Positions 17,559 through 25,197 of a DNA stretch of 54,577 bases are shown here, piece after piece. The stretch spans positions 1 through 54,577 of the forward strand of contig JAFQVJ010000017.1 of the NCBI GenBank assembly GCA_017408025.1, read 5' to 3'. A program made the translations under genes and the position numbers. The number at the start of each line of letters is the position of its first letter. The stretch's first letter is position 1. A model generated the notes under the pieces. That model was not told where the DNA came from, ran no database searches, and saw only the letters and a program-made list of their open reading frames with translations. Origin of the DNA: Lachnospiraceae bacterium. GTDB lineage: Bacteria > Bacillota > Clostridia > Lachnospirales > Lachnospiraceae.

Positions 17559-17723
17559 TTACATCAGCTTATTATAAAGCTCAACTATCTCTTCTACAGA
17601 CGTGTCTCTTGGATTACCAGGACGGCACGCATCTGCGTAAGCTGATTCTGCAAGGAACTGAATATCTTCCTGAATATATTTTATTTTGTGGAATAAAACC
17701 CTTTGCAACGAACCTAAACACAT
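17559..17723 (-). pseudogene. C-terminal remnant of an iron-containing alcohol dehydrogenase
   Basis: The minus strand encodes IQEDIQFLAESAYADACRPG followed by NPRDTSVEEIVELYNKLM and a stop. This is the recognisable last 40 residues of an iron-dependent (class III) alcohol dehydrogenase. Upstream of it the frame gives only a few codons with no dehydrogenase similarity back to an ATG, and the NAD- and iron-binding domains are absent. The fragment is well conserved at residue level, which suggests a recent deletion. The following 15-base hairpin is probably its terminator. The remaining intergenic sequence up to 17770 holds nothing else I can identify. Confidence 0.8.
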
Positions 17724-17772
17724 GATTATTATTACATAATACGCGTCATATATATTTTTAACTGCTTTTTGT

Positions 17773-18489
17773 CTATTTTACAAAAATAGCTACAGCACTT
17801 AAATTGTCATTATCTCTTTTTGCACGTTTATGTATAATCTTTAACATCTTACCTATCCATTGCTGAGGTGTCTTGCACCCTTTTAACACCTTTACCATTT
17901 CATTTTCTTGAATGTATTCCCAAAAACCATCTGTGCATAGAAGTATAGCATCATTTTCCTGCACTTCAACTGGCTCGAATACATTTAAAATTTTCAGTTT
18001 GGGCGATAATCCTATAACCTTGGTTAGTTTATTTCTATCTTCATGAAATCTCATGTCTTCTTTTTTTATCTGTCCCATATCTACACATGCCTGAGTAACA
18101 GAGTGGTCCTTGGACTGAAATATAATCTCTTGATTTCTAAAGTAATACATTCTACTGTCTCCAACATTAAGATAATTAAATCTATTCTCAATAACAAATC
18201 CAGCTACTACTGTAGATGCCATATCTCCAAGACTATTATTTTCGTCTTTAGCCATGCATATTGCTGTGTTAAGTTCCTGAATCAGAGTATGCATCGTTAA
18301 ATTTTCTATATCTTTTATACTTTCAGATCTTTTTAGAATGTAATCAACTACCATTTCTGATGCCACTTCACCACATTGATGTCCACCCAAGCCATCTGCG
18401 ACTACAAAAGTATCTTTCACTACACCAACACAATCTTCATTGTGATTCCTTCCGCCCTTATCCGAATATTTTCCCACAAATATTTCCAT
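17773..18489 (-). CDS. PP2C-type protein phosphatase
   Basis: This 238-residue phosphatase has PP2C metal-site motifs: GGRNHNEDCVGVV (E18 D19), VVADGLGGHQCGEVAS (D32 G33), MASTVVAGFV, LCTDGFWEY and a C-terminal RDNDNLSAVAIFV. It should dephosphorylate Ser/Thr phosphoproteins in the cytoplasm. It starts 7 bases after the FHA-protease gene, so it almost certainly reverses the action of the kinase encoded at the head of the same operon. Confidence 0.95.
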   Translation of the reverse strand: MEIFVGKYSDKGGRNHNEDCVGVVKDTFVVADGLGGHQCGEVASEMVVDYILKRSESIKDIENLTMHTLIQELNTAICMAKDENNSLGDMASTVVAGFVIENRFNYLNVGDSRMYYFRNQEIIFQSKDHSVTQACVDMGQIKKEDMRFHEDRNKLTKVIGLSPKLKILNVFEPVEVQENDAILLCTDGFWEYIQENEMVKVLKGCKTPQQWIGKMLKIIHKRAKRDNDNLSAVAIFVK

Positions 18490-18496
18490 TTCTCAC

Positions 18497-19738
18497 CTAT
18501 CTTCTTGTTACTATAAATTTAGTATTCTCGCTTCCCAAATAGAAGGAATCACCATCAGAAAGCTCAACAGGTGTTTCCACACTTACTTTGAGTCCTTTAT
18601 TTATAAATGTTCCATATGTAGACCCCTTATCCACAATAACAAGCATTCCATTCTGATTTTTCACCATACAATGATAACCCGATACACCCTCTGCATCTAC
18701 TGGAAGGACTATATCACATCTTTTCGGATCACGACCTATATACAGCTCTGTTTCAACAACAAATTCTTCATTTTTTAATGCCCCCGCCACACATTTTAAT
18801 GCTGGCATAGTATTTACAACAGCCACCGTCTTTGATATATCACTTGATTTTTCTCTCATCTCGCTGTTTACAGTTCTATTCTCTTTAACAGATGCAACAA
18901 TCTTCTCTTTGTTTTTATTTACAAACAAGAATACCACTATTGCCAAAATAATACCGCTAATTACGATATCAACACCTATTACCACAATTCCAAAAACGTT
19001 TACATCTTCTGTAGTTGTATAAGGAACCTCTTCTACATCTATTATTCTTAATAATTCATCTATACACACGGCATAATAAGATGTATCATCACTCAAATCC
19101 GTTATGCTAAATGTGTTTATTCCAACTACTTCTCCCGCTTCATTTACCAATGGTCCACCCGAATTTCCACTAGTTATCTGCAAATCAAGCATATAAACAT
19201 CACGTTCTCCAATCATTGTTTGCTTTGAAATCAAACCACTAGTTGTAACTATATCACTTTTATCATATTTTAGATAATCGTTATTGACAGCCGCTCTCCC
19301 CGGAAATCCTAACGAATAATGTGTTGTATTAATATCTACATCAACATTTTTTCGAATTTTAAGAGGTGTTACTTCTGTTGTTGGTTCTGGCAAGCGTAAA
19401 ACTGCTATATCCTTTTCGGCATCATAACGATATATTTGTGCACTTACATACCTATTGGCAGCAGCCGAAAAATATACATTTACATTACTCGCCTTCTCAC
19501 CATCCTCATCAAATACAACATGATAGTTTGTAACAATAAATGAAACTGGTTCTCCACTCTCTCCAATGGCAAATCCGGAACCCTGACCTTCGTTAGTAGC
19601 AATACACACTACTCCATTTTTTGCTTCCGCAAAGGTTTCTGGAAATTCATCATAAGGGTATATAAACACAAACACACAAATATTAATTATTATTAACACC
19701 GCACTCAATATAATAGCTCTCATTTTATTACTATTCAT
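18497..19738 (-). CDS. Membrane-anchored trypsin-like protease with cytoplasmic FHA domain
   Basis: The 413-residue protein has a signal anchor (about 7-27), an external trypsin-like domain with His73 (VTNYHVVF), Asp110 (EKDIAVLRL) and Ser193 (GNSGGPLVNE), a second membrane segment (about 248-273), a basic linker and a C-terminal FHA domain (YIGRDPKRCDIVL, then S and H of VSGYH and GTFIN). The protease would be outside and the FHA domain, a phosphothreonine reader, inside. Residues 301-308 (ISKTVAVV) in the linker match the threonine repeat of the adjacent kinase. It lies 12 bases after the kinase gene. All catalytic residues are present, so active proteolysis is likely; the substrate is unknown. 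Confidence 0.93.
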   Translation of the reverse strand: MNSNKMRAIILSAVLIIINICVFVFIYPYDEFPETFAEAKNGVVCIATNEGQGSGFAIGESGEPVSFIVTNYHVVFDEDGEKASNVNVYFSAAANRYVSAQIYRYDAEKDIAVLRLPEPTTEVTPLKIRKNVDVDINTTHYSLGFPGRAAVNNDYLKYDKSDIVTTSGLISKQTMIGERDVYMLDLQITSGNSGGPLVNEAGEVVGINTFSITDLSDDTSYYAVCIDELLRIIDVEEVPYTTTEDVNVFGIVVIGVDIVISGIILAIVVFLFVNKNKEKIVASVKENRTVNSEMREKSSDISKTVAVVNTMPALKCVAGALKNEEFVVETELYIGRDPKRCDIVLPVDAEGVSGYHCMVKNQNGMLVIVDKGSTYGTFINKGLKVSVETPVELSDGDSFYLGSENTKFIVTRR

Positions 19739-19750
19739 CTTATCTTCCTC

Positions 19751-22036
19751 CTATGGTAACTGTAATATGTAATTCCATTCAGTAATATCAGGGTCATCAT
19801 CGCCCCATACACCATCTTCCATAAATCCTTTTAAGCATATTCCCATATAATCACCCATATACCCAGAACTTGCGTTATATGCAGTAAGTTCTCCATATGG
19901 CATTCCTGCCACCCATGTACACTGATAATATATTTCTGCAAAATCGTACCCACGCCAATTACTAGAAGAAAAATCTATAGTCGTGGCTGCACCATCCTCT
20001 GCTGTTCCACCGCCTATCAACGCATATGCAAACGTACCCAATCCGTTTGGCACTCCATTACTCCACTGACCACTGTAATAAGCACTTGTTTTTTGTATAT
20101 CAGTGTATGGTGACTGTATAATATCACCTATAAATTTTCCTTGTCCATTTGGTTTACCATTTTCAATATAACCTGTATATTTTCCTGGATAAGTCTCACC
20201 AAATATAGTTAATTCATATGCCTTATTTGTTACATAATTTGATGGTGTTGTCGTTTCTTTAACCGTTGTTGTTTCCTTAGGTGTTGTCGTTTCTTTAGCT
20301 GTTGTCGTTTCTTTAGCTGTTGTCGTTTCCTTAGTTTTCGTTGTTTCTTTTGTTTTCGTTGTCTCCTTTGTTGTAGTCTCGCCAACATCTACAGATACCA
20401 ATTCACTACTTTCCAATACTGTAGTTGACTCCTCTTTATTAGTTGAGCTCTCTTCAGCATTGGTTTTTTCCGCATCTGCATATGTCGTATGCTGTGTCGT
20501 TGTCTCGCCGTTATCTGCCATATATGAGGTTGTATCTTTAACCGTCTTTCCAACTGCTCCCATACCAGTATTACTACTATCATCATTACCTAAGAAAAAT
20601 AATGCACATACACCAAGCGCAACAACCGTGGTTATAGCAACGCAACACACAACTATACCTTTTCTAGTTTTTATAAAAGATATTATACTTTTCTCTTCAA
20701 TACCGTGTTGATTCAAAGCTACAGTTTGTCCAATATCACCCTGACTTGATGCTGCCACTGTTTCTCCTATTTCACTGTCATCACTTTGGCTTGATACCGC
20801 TACCGTTTCTCCGATTTCACTGTCATCACTTTGGTTTGATACCGCTACCGTTTCTCCGATTTCACTGTCATCACCTTTGTTTGATATCGCTACCGTTTCT
20901 CCGATTTCACTGTCATCACCTTTGTTTGATATCGCTACTGTTTCTCCGATTTCACTGTTGTTACCTTGGCTTGATACTGCCACTGTTTCTCCTATATCTT
21001 TTACTACGCCCTTATCTTCCATCATAGAAACAGTCGTTTCATTCTCTTGATTTATTAATGGAATAGGCTTTATATCTAATGAATTCAACGCATTCTTAAG
21101 TTCAAATATGTTTTGATATCTATTTTCAATACGAACCTCCATACATTTCTTCACTATATTCCACAGTTCTTTATCTACTCCATATTCATCTGCATTCCCT
21201 ATGTCCGAATCCTCTATTCGTTCTGTCGCATCATCAGGTGCATTTCCAACCAGGCTATAATACATCGTCGCACCCAAAGCATAAATATCACTCCAAGGTC
21301 CTTGTTTGCCCTTGCGTTGATATTGTTCTAATGGTGCAAATCCCTGTTTTAATATTACAGAAAGACTTCTCGATTGTTCAATAAGAACTTGTCGTGCTGC
21401 ACCAAAATCAATCAGTTTCACTCCTCCATCTTTCATAATATATATATTGTCTGGCGCAATATCTCTATGCAAAACATTCATACTATGAGTAATTAATAAT
21501 GCATCTGTAATTTTATTCACAACATAAAGAAGCTGTCCCTGACTAAGCTTGTTATTATTCTCTTTAATAAACGTTTTCAAATCACAACCTTCCAGATATT
21601 CCATAACAAAATATACGGTATCATTTTCACGGAATATCTCGAACACGCTTACTATATTGGGGTTACCATTAAATTTAGAAACCGTCTTAGCTTCCTCATA
21701 AAACTTCTCCGCGCCATTTACAAAACTGTCAAACTGTTTCTCATCAGTTACCGACACTTCTTTTTTCCATGTATCTCGATGTGCAATGCCACTAGGATAG
21801 TATTCTTTCACTGCAACAACTTTTTTGTTTCTGGTATCATATGCTTTATACGTTATGCCAAATCCACCTTTACCCAACACCTGTCCAACAACATAGTCTG
21901 TGTTAAGAACTGTTCCAACAGGTAGGTTTCCAACACTAGGCTTATATTTAGAACGCTTATAACCACAGCATTTACAAGGCTCACTTTTTATCTCGGAAAA
22001 GCAATTATCACATAGCCTCTTCTTTCCTATATTCAT
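19751..22036 (-). CDS. Transmembrane Ser/Thr protein kinase with ETVA repeats and external MORN repeats
   Basis: The 761-residue kinase begins with a small zinc-ribbon-like Cys cluster (C9, C12, C21, C23, C24), then a Hanks kinase domain (GKGGFG loop about 55-60, K77 in VAVKEYY, HRDIAPDN with D192, DFG at 210-212, GFAPLEQY activation segment). Residues 348-441 hold seven tandem IGETVAVS-like repeats of about 15 residues. A membrane segment (about 460-482), a Thr-rich KETTT linker (553-598) and external MORN-like repeats (YPGKYTGYIENGKPNGQGKF, YYSGQWSNGVPNGLGTF) follow. AAGGAG precedes the ATG. It heads the operon with the FHA-protease and PP2C genes, and probably couples an extracytoplasmic signal to phosphorylation. 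Confidence 0.93.
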   Translation of the reverse strand: MNIGKKRLCDNCFSEIKSEPCKCCGYKRSKYKPSVGNLPVGTVLNTDYVVGQVLGKGGFGITYKAYDTRNKKVVAVKEYYPSGIAHRDTWKKEVSVTDEKQFDSFVNGAEKFYEEAKTVSKFNGNPNIVSVFEIFRENDTVYFVMEYLEGCDLKTFIKENNNKLSQGQLLYVVNKITDALLITHSMNVLHRDIAPDNIYIMKDGGVKLIDFGAARQVLIEQSRSLSVILKQGFAPLEQYQRKGKQGPWSDIYALGATMYYSLVGNAPDDATERIEDSDIGNADEYGVDKELWNIVKKCMEVRIENRYQNIFELKNALNSLDIKPIPLINQENETTVSMMEDKGVVKDIGETVAVSSQGNNSEIGETVAISNKGDDSEIGETVAISNKGDDSEIGETVAVSNQSDDSEIGETVAVSSQSDDSEIGETVAASSQGDIGQTVALNQHGIEEKSIISFIKTRKGIVVCCVAITTVVALGVCALFFLGNDDSSNTGMGAVGKTVKDTTSYMADNGETTTQHTTYADAEKTNAEESSTNKEESTTVLESSELVSVDVGETTTKETTKTKETTKTKETTTAKETTTAKETTTPKETTTVKETTTPSNYVTNKAYELTIFGETYPGKYTGYIENGKPNGQGKFIGDIIQSPYTDIQKTSAYYSGQWSNGVPNGLGTFAYALIGGGTAEDGAATTIDFSSSNWRGYDFAEIYYQCTWVAGMPYGELTAYNASSGYMGDYMGICLKGFMEDGVWGDDDPDITEWNYILQLP
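20714..20995 (-). repeat. Tandem 45-bp coding repeats (IGETVAVS units)
   Basis: Six to seven near-identical units encode SEIGETVAxSxxxDD. The DNA units are about 45 bases and highly similar, so they can expand or contract by slippage. Every unit keeps the Thr-Val-Ala core. Confidence 0.9.
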
Positions 22037-22076
22037 TTTATCACACTCCTTATATCACGAATACATTCTATACACA

Positions 22077-22105
22077 ATTATATAACTAATTCACGCCAAT
22101 AGCAA
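22077..22105 (-). promoter_or_regulatory. Promoter of the kinase operon
   Basis: On the minus strand TTGCTA and TATAAT are separated by exactly 17 bases, about 40 bases upstream of the kinase start codon. Confidence 0.7.
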
Positions 22106-22159
22106 CAAGATTTTAGACAAAAGGTGACATATAAAAATAATTATGAGAATGTTTATAAA

Positions 22160-22202
22160 GAAAAAATGCAAATAAAAAGAAACCCTTAGGGGTTTCTTTT
22201 TC
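22160..22202. terminator. Bidirectional intrinsic terminator, copy A
   Basis: AAAAAGAAACCC, a 3-4 base loop and GGGTTTCTTTTT form a GC-capped hairpin with A and T tracts on both sides. About 42 bases, starting AAAAAATGCAAATAAAAAG, are repeated at 22319. The region between the kinase gene and yebC holds only these terminators and the structured element at 22238. Confidence 0.8.
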
Positions 22203-22237
22203 CTTCCTTCCCCTTATTTACCTTTTCTCTCCTCTCT

Positions 22238-22303
22238 AAACTCAGCTCGAGCTTCGCTCTTTATCTCCTTCGGAGATAGGCACTTCGTGCCTTAGCTGAG
22301 TTT
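22238..22303. repeat. Four-way-junction element with three TTCG-type hairpins
   Basis: A perfect 10-bp closing stem (AAACTCAGCT / AGCTGAGTTT) encloses three consecutive hairpins: GAGC-TTC-GCTC, TATCTCC-TTC-GGAGATA and GGCAC-TTC-GTGCC. Almost every base is paired, on either strand. It is flanked by two copies of the same terminator. Confidence 0.85.
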
Positions 22304-22305
22304 AT

Positions 22306-22385
22306 CGTGGGACGAGTAGAAAAAATGCAAATAAAAAGAAACCCTTAGGGGTTTCTTTTTGCTTGCATTTATTTCTACTCGTCCC
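22306..22385. repeat. Large inverted repeat copying the yebC 3' end, with terminator copy B
   Basis: The left arm TGGGACGAGTAGAAA..AAATGCAA is the reverse complement of the yebC stop region (right arm ends at 22385), with one or two mismatches. The loop holds the second copy of the AAAGAAACCC / GGGTTTCTTT terminator (22319-22361). The whole is an 80-base palindrome that overlaps the yebC stop codon. Confidence 0.8.
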
Positions 22386-23103
22386 AGTTGTGATATACTG
22401 CTTGGACGTCGTCGTCCTCATCAAGTAAGTCTAAGATTCTGTTAATCTTCTTGATATCATCTTCTGATGTTAATTCTACATAATTCTGTGGAAGCATTGT
22501 TACTTCGGCTGAAACCATTGGGATTCCTTCCTTCTCAAGTGCCTGGCGTACTGTCTCGCAATCGTCTGGTGCTGTGAGAATCTCGAAGCTGTCTTCTTCT
22601 TCTGCGAAGTCCTCTGCCCCTGCATCAAGAGCTGTCATCATAATTGTATCTGCGTCTAACTGGCACTCTTCCTTATCAATAATTATCTGTCCCTTCTTAT
22701 CAAACATATACGATACACAGCCAGTTGTTCCTACATTTCCGCCACCCTTTGTGAATGCGTTTCTTACGTTTGAAGCTGTTCTGTTTCTATTATCTGTAAG
22801 TGCATCAACGATAATAGCTGTTCCGCTAGGACCGTATCCCTCGTATGTAACTACTTCGTAATTAACTGAGTTTGCATCACCAGCTGCCTTCTTAATACCT
22901 CTGTCGATTGTATCATTTGGCATATTATTAGCCTTTGCCTTTGCAATAACGGCTGCGAGCTTTGAGTTGTTTGCCGGGTCTGGACCACCCTCTTTAACTG
23001 CTACTGCGATTTCACGACCGATAATTGTGAAAATCTTACCCTTTGCAGCGTCGTTCTTCTCCTTCTTATGCTTAATGTTGGCAAATTTTGAATGTCCTGA
23101 CAT
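22375..23103 (-). CDS. yebC: YebC/PmpR-family regulator
   Basis: The 242-residue protein is full length and shows the family start [20 protein letters not shown] followed by [14 protein letters not shown] and [21 protein letters not shown], and an acidic tail. YebC proteins bind DNA in some species and recent work links them to relief of ribosome stalling at proline motifs; either role would be cytoplasmic. AAGGAG precedes the ATG. An unusual palindromic duplication of its own 3' end lies immediately downstream. Confidence 0.97.
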   Translation of the reverse strand: MSGHSKFANIKHKKEKNDAAKGKIFTIIGREIAVAVKEGGPDPANNSKLAAVIAKAKANNMPNDTIDRGIKKAAGDANSVNYEVVTYEGYGPSGTAIIVDALTDNRNRTASNVRNAFTKGGGNVGTTGCVSYMFDKKGQIIIDKEECQLDADTIMMTALDAGAEDFAEEEDSFEILTAPDDCETVRQALEKEGIPMVSAEVTMLPQNYVELTSEDDIKKINRILDLLDEDDDVQAVYHNWDE

Positions 23104-23147
23104 TTCTTTCTCTCCTTATCCTTTAGATATGTTTAATTTATCAGTTA

Positions 23148-24506
23148 TCACTGATTGTCTTCTTTTTCATCCTCCTGCTGCTCCAATATTGTAGCTCGCA
23201 CAAGAGATATCATCTTTCCTTCTATAGCAAGTATCTCATACCTGCAATTCTCTGTGTTGATAACAATATTGTCACCTATATCTTCTTCTGAAGGAATTCT
23301 TTCGAGCTTACTTATAAGATATCCATTTAATGTGTCGTAATCTTCTTCATCAAACTCAATCTTAAGCTCATTTTCTATATCATCAAGAGGTGTTGTCCCC
23401 TTAATCACATACGTGTTGCCATTTTGATGTACAATGTTCGTATCCTCTTCATCATACTCATCAAATATATTTCCTACTATTTCTTCAAGAATATCCTCCA
23501 TTGTCACAATTCCAGCAGTCTGACCATACTCATCAATAACGATAACCATATGATTCTTTTCTTTCTGCATCTCTTCGAACAGTGTATCGATATTCCTCGT
23601 CTCTGGTATAAATTTCGGCTCACGCATGATATCGACCAACTCTTTCATTGGTCTATTTAGCATGTCGCCTTCCTTATAACATGTAAATATGTCCCTGATA
23701 TGAACTATACCTATGATATTGTCAATATCCCCATCATATACTGGAAATCTTGAATTAATCTCATCTACAACAAACTCCACTGTCTCAGCAAGTGTCATAT
23801 TTCCGTCAATGGCAACTATATTTGTTCTATGAGTCATTATTTCCGAAGCCTCTTTTTCATCCATTTCAATAATGTTTGAAATCATCTCAGCTTCCTGTTC
23901 CTCAAGAACGCCTTGCTCATGACCTTCATTAACAATGGACATAATCTCTTCTTCTGTAACATTTTCGGTTTCATCATAGTAATCTATACCAAATATTTTT
24001 AAAATAAGCTTTGCAAAGCCTGTTGCAGTAATAGAAATAGGCGCAAGCAAAGTAACCATAACATTTACTATTCCTATTAATCTCCTAGTCCACTTATCTG
24101 GATTTCTTCTTCCTATATTCTGAGGAACTATAACTCCAACAGCCAAAAGAGCTATCAACATTCCAAGCACAATTATCACATATGCTGCAACAGTAAGTAT
24201 GGTACTATTCACATTGTCAAACTGCTTTTCCAGCGCCCTATCAAGAATACTACCATATAATCTTATCTGATAAAAGCCTACTGCTATGGCAAATGATATG
24301 CCCGTAAGCTGCACAGATGTGATAAAACGCCTTGGCTTCTCAACTATTTTCAGAATTTTCTTTGCTTTTTTGTCTCCGTCTGCCACTTGGATCTCAAGTT
24401 CATTTTCATTAACGTTCTGACATGCTTCTCCAAAACAGTACATTATAAAATTAACAATCAAAACTATTACAAATAAAATTAACCCTCGTATGGGACTACC
24501 GTCCAT
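23148..24506 (-). CDS. CNNM/HlyC-CorC family membrane protein with CBS pair
   Basis: The 452-residue protein has an N-terminal CNNM transmembrane domain (three or four segments in about 1-180), a cytoplasmic CBS pair (EASEIMTHRTNIVAID, VYDGDIDNIIGIVHIRD, MVIVIDEYGQTAGIVTMED) and a C-terminal CorC_HlyC domain (DYDTLNGYLISKLERIP). Family members are implicated in magnesium or cobalt efflux and are often annotated as hemolysins without evidence. The start is uncertain: I use the ATG of MDGSPIRG, with GAGGAG 12 bases upstream; an in-frame TTG lies 30 bases further up. Confidence 0.9.
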   Translation of the reverse strand: MDGSPIRGLILFVIVLIVNFIMYCFGEACQNVNENELEIQVADGDKKAKKILKIVEKPRRFITSVQLTGISFAIAVGFYQIRLYGSILDRALEKQFDNVNSTILTVAAYVIIVLGMLIALLAVGVIVPQNIGRRNPDKWTRRLIGIVNVMVTLLAPISITATGFAKLILKIFGIDYYDETENVTEEEIMSIVNEGHEQGVLEEQEAEMISNIIEMDEKEASEIMTHRTNIVAIDGNMTLAETVEFVVDEINSRFPVYDGDIDNIIGIVHIRDIFTCYKEGDMLNRPMKELVDIMREPKFIPETRNIDTLFEEMQKEKNHMVIVIDEYGQTAGIVTMEDILEEIVGNIFDEYDEEDTNIVHQNGNTYVIKGTTPLDDIENELKIEFDEEDYDTLNGYLISKLERIPSEEDIGDNIVINTENCRYEILAIEGKMISLVRATILEQQEDEKEDNQ

Positions 24507-24620
24507 TGTGTAATCAATCTCCTCTCTTGTTAACAAACAGCCCGCTTACAACCTTCTTGCATCTGGATAGTACTACAATACAACAATCTTGTCTTTTGCC
24601 AGATGCGTATAACACAAAAC

Positions 24621-24654
24621 GAGTTAATGACTAATATCTACTAATCATTAACTC
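24621..24654 (-). terminator. Terminator of the acpS-nnr-alr-mazF cluster
   Basis: GAGTTAATGA and TCATTAACTC form 10-bp arms around a 14-base loop, about 50 bases past the mazF stop; on the minus strand CGTTTTGTG follows. A second, longer-looped pair GCATCTGG / CCAGATGC (24559-24606) lies next to it. Confidence 0.7.
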
Positions 24655-24703
24655 ATAAAATATACCATAAATCACCCTAGCTCGTCAACACTTGCGCAAT
24701 CCA

Positions 24704-25045
24704 CTATAGTTCTAAACTCACTATTAAAGCCTGATTTACTCTGTCCATAATATTTCCTTCCAGGTGGCAAACCTTATCTTTCAGACGTTTTTTATCTATA
24801 GTTCGAAGCTGCTCCAATAATATTACAGAATCCTTTACTATATCGTAATCATTTGAGTTAAGCTCAATATGCGTTGGCAATTTTGCTTTATTCATTTTGC
24901 TAGTAATAGCAGCTACTATAACAGTAGGACTATGCTTATTCCCCGTATCGTTCTGTATTATTAATACCGGTCTTATACCTCCTTGCTCAGAGCCAACTAC
25001 CGGTCTTAAATCAGCGTAATATATATCTCCTCTTCTAATAACCAC
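24704..25045 (-). CDS. mazF: MazF/NdoA-type mRNA interferase toxin
   Basis: This 113-residue protein matches PemK/MazF toxins of the B. subtilis EndoA type closely: [40 protein letters not shown] and the [15 protein letters not shown] strand that carries the catalytic Thr. It is expected to cleave mRNA at a short sequence. I take the GTG with AGGGG 8 bases upstream, which matches the usual start MVIRRGD; another GTG lies 9 bases earlier. It follows alr as in Bacillus, but the antitoxin gene normally found between alr and mazF is missing from the 152-base gap. Confidence 0.94.
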   Translation of the reverse strand: MVIRRGDIYYADLRPVVGSEQGGIRPVLIIQNDTGNKHSPTVIVAAITSKMNKAKLPTHIELNSNDYDIVKDSVILLEQLRTIDKKRLKDKVCHLEGNIMDRVNQALIVSLEL

Positions 25046-25197
25046 TTCTAACACCCCTGATAAATATGTAACATTTCAGAACCATAAAAGTTTCAAGATA
25101 GGCTCTGAAAAGTATTTTCTTTTATATACTCATTATCTCCGGGTATTTCTTACTTATTCAAAAAATTATATTATTTTTCAAAGTTTATTTAAAAACT

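Noticed and set aside
20746-21027. Plus-strand ORF of Leu/Pro/His repeats opposite the kinase tail
   Set aside because: It is the antisense shadow of the ETVA coding repeats.
23148-24506. Hemolysin
   Set aside because: CNNM/CBS/CorC proteins are often labelled hemolysins, but the domain set indicates an ion-transport-type membrane protein and no cytolytic evidence is visible.
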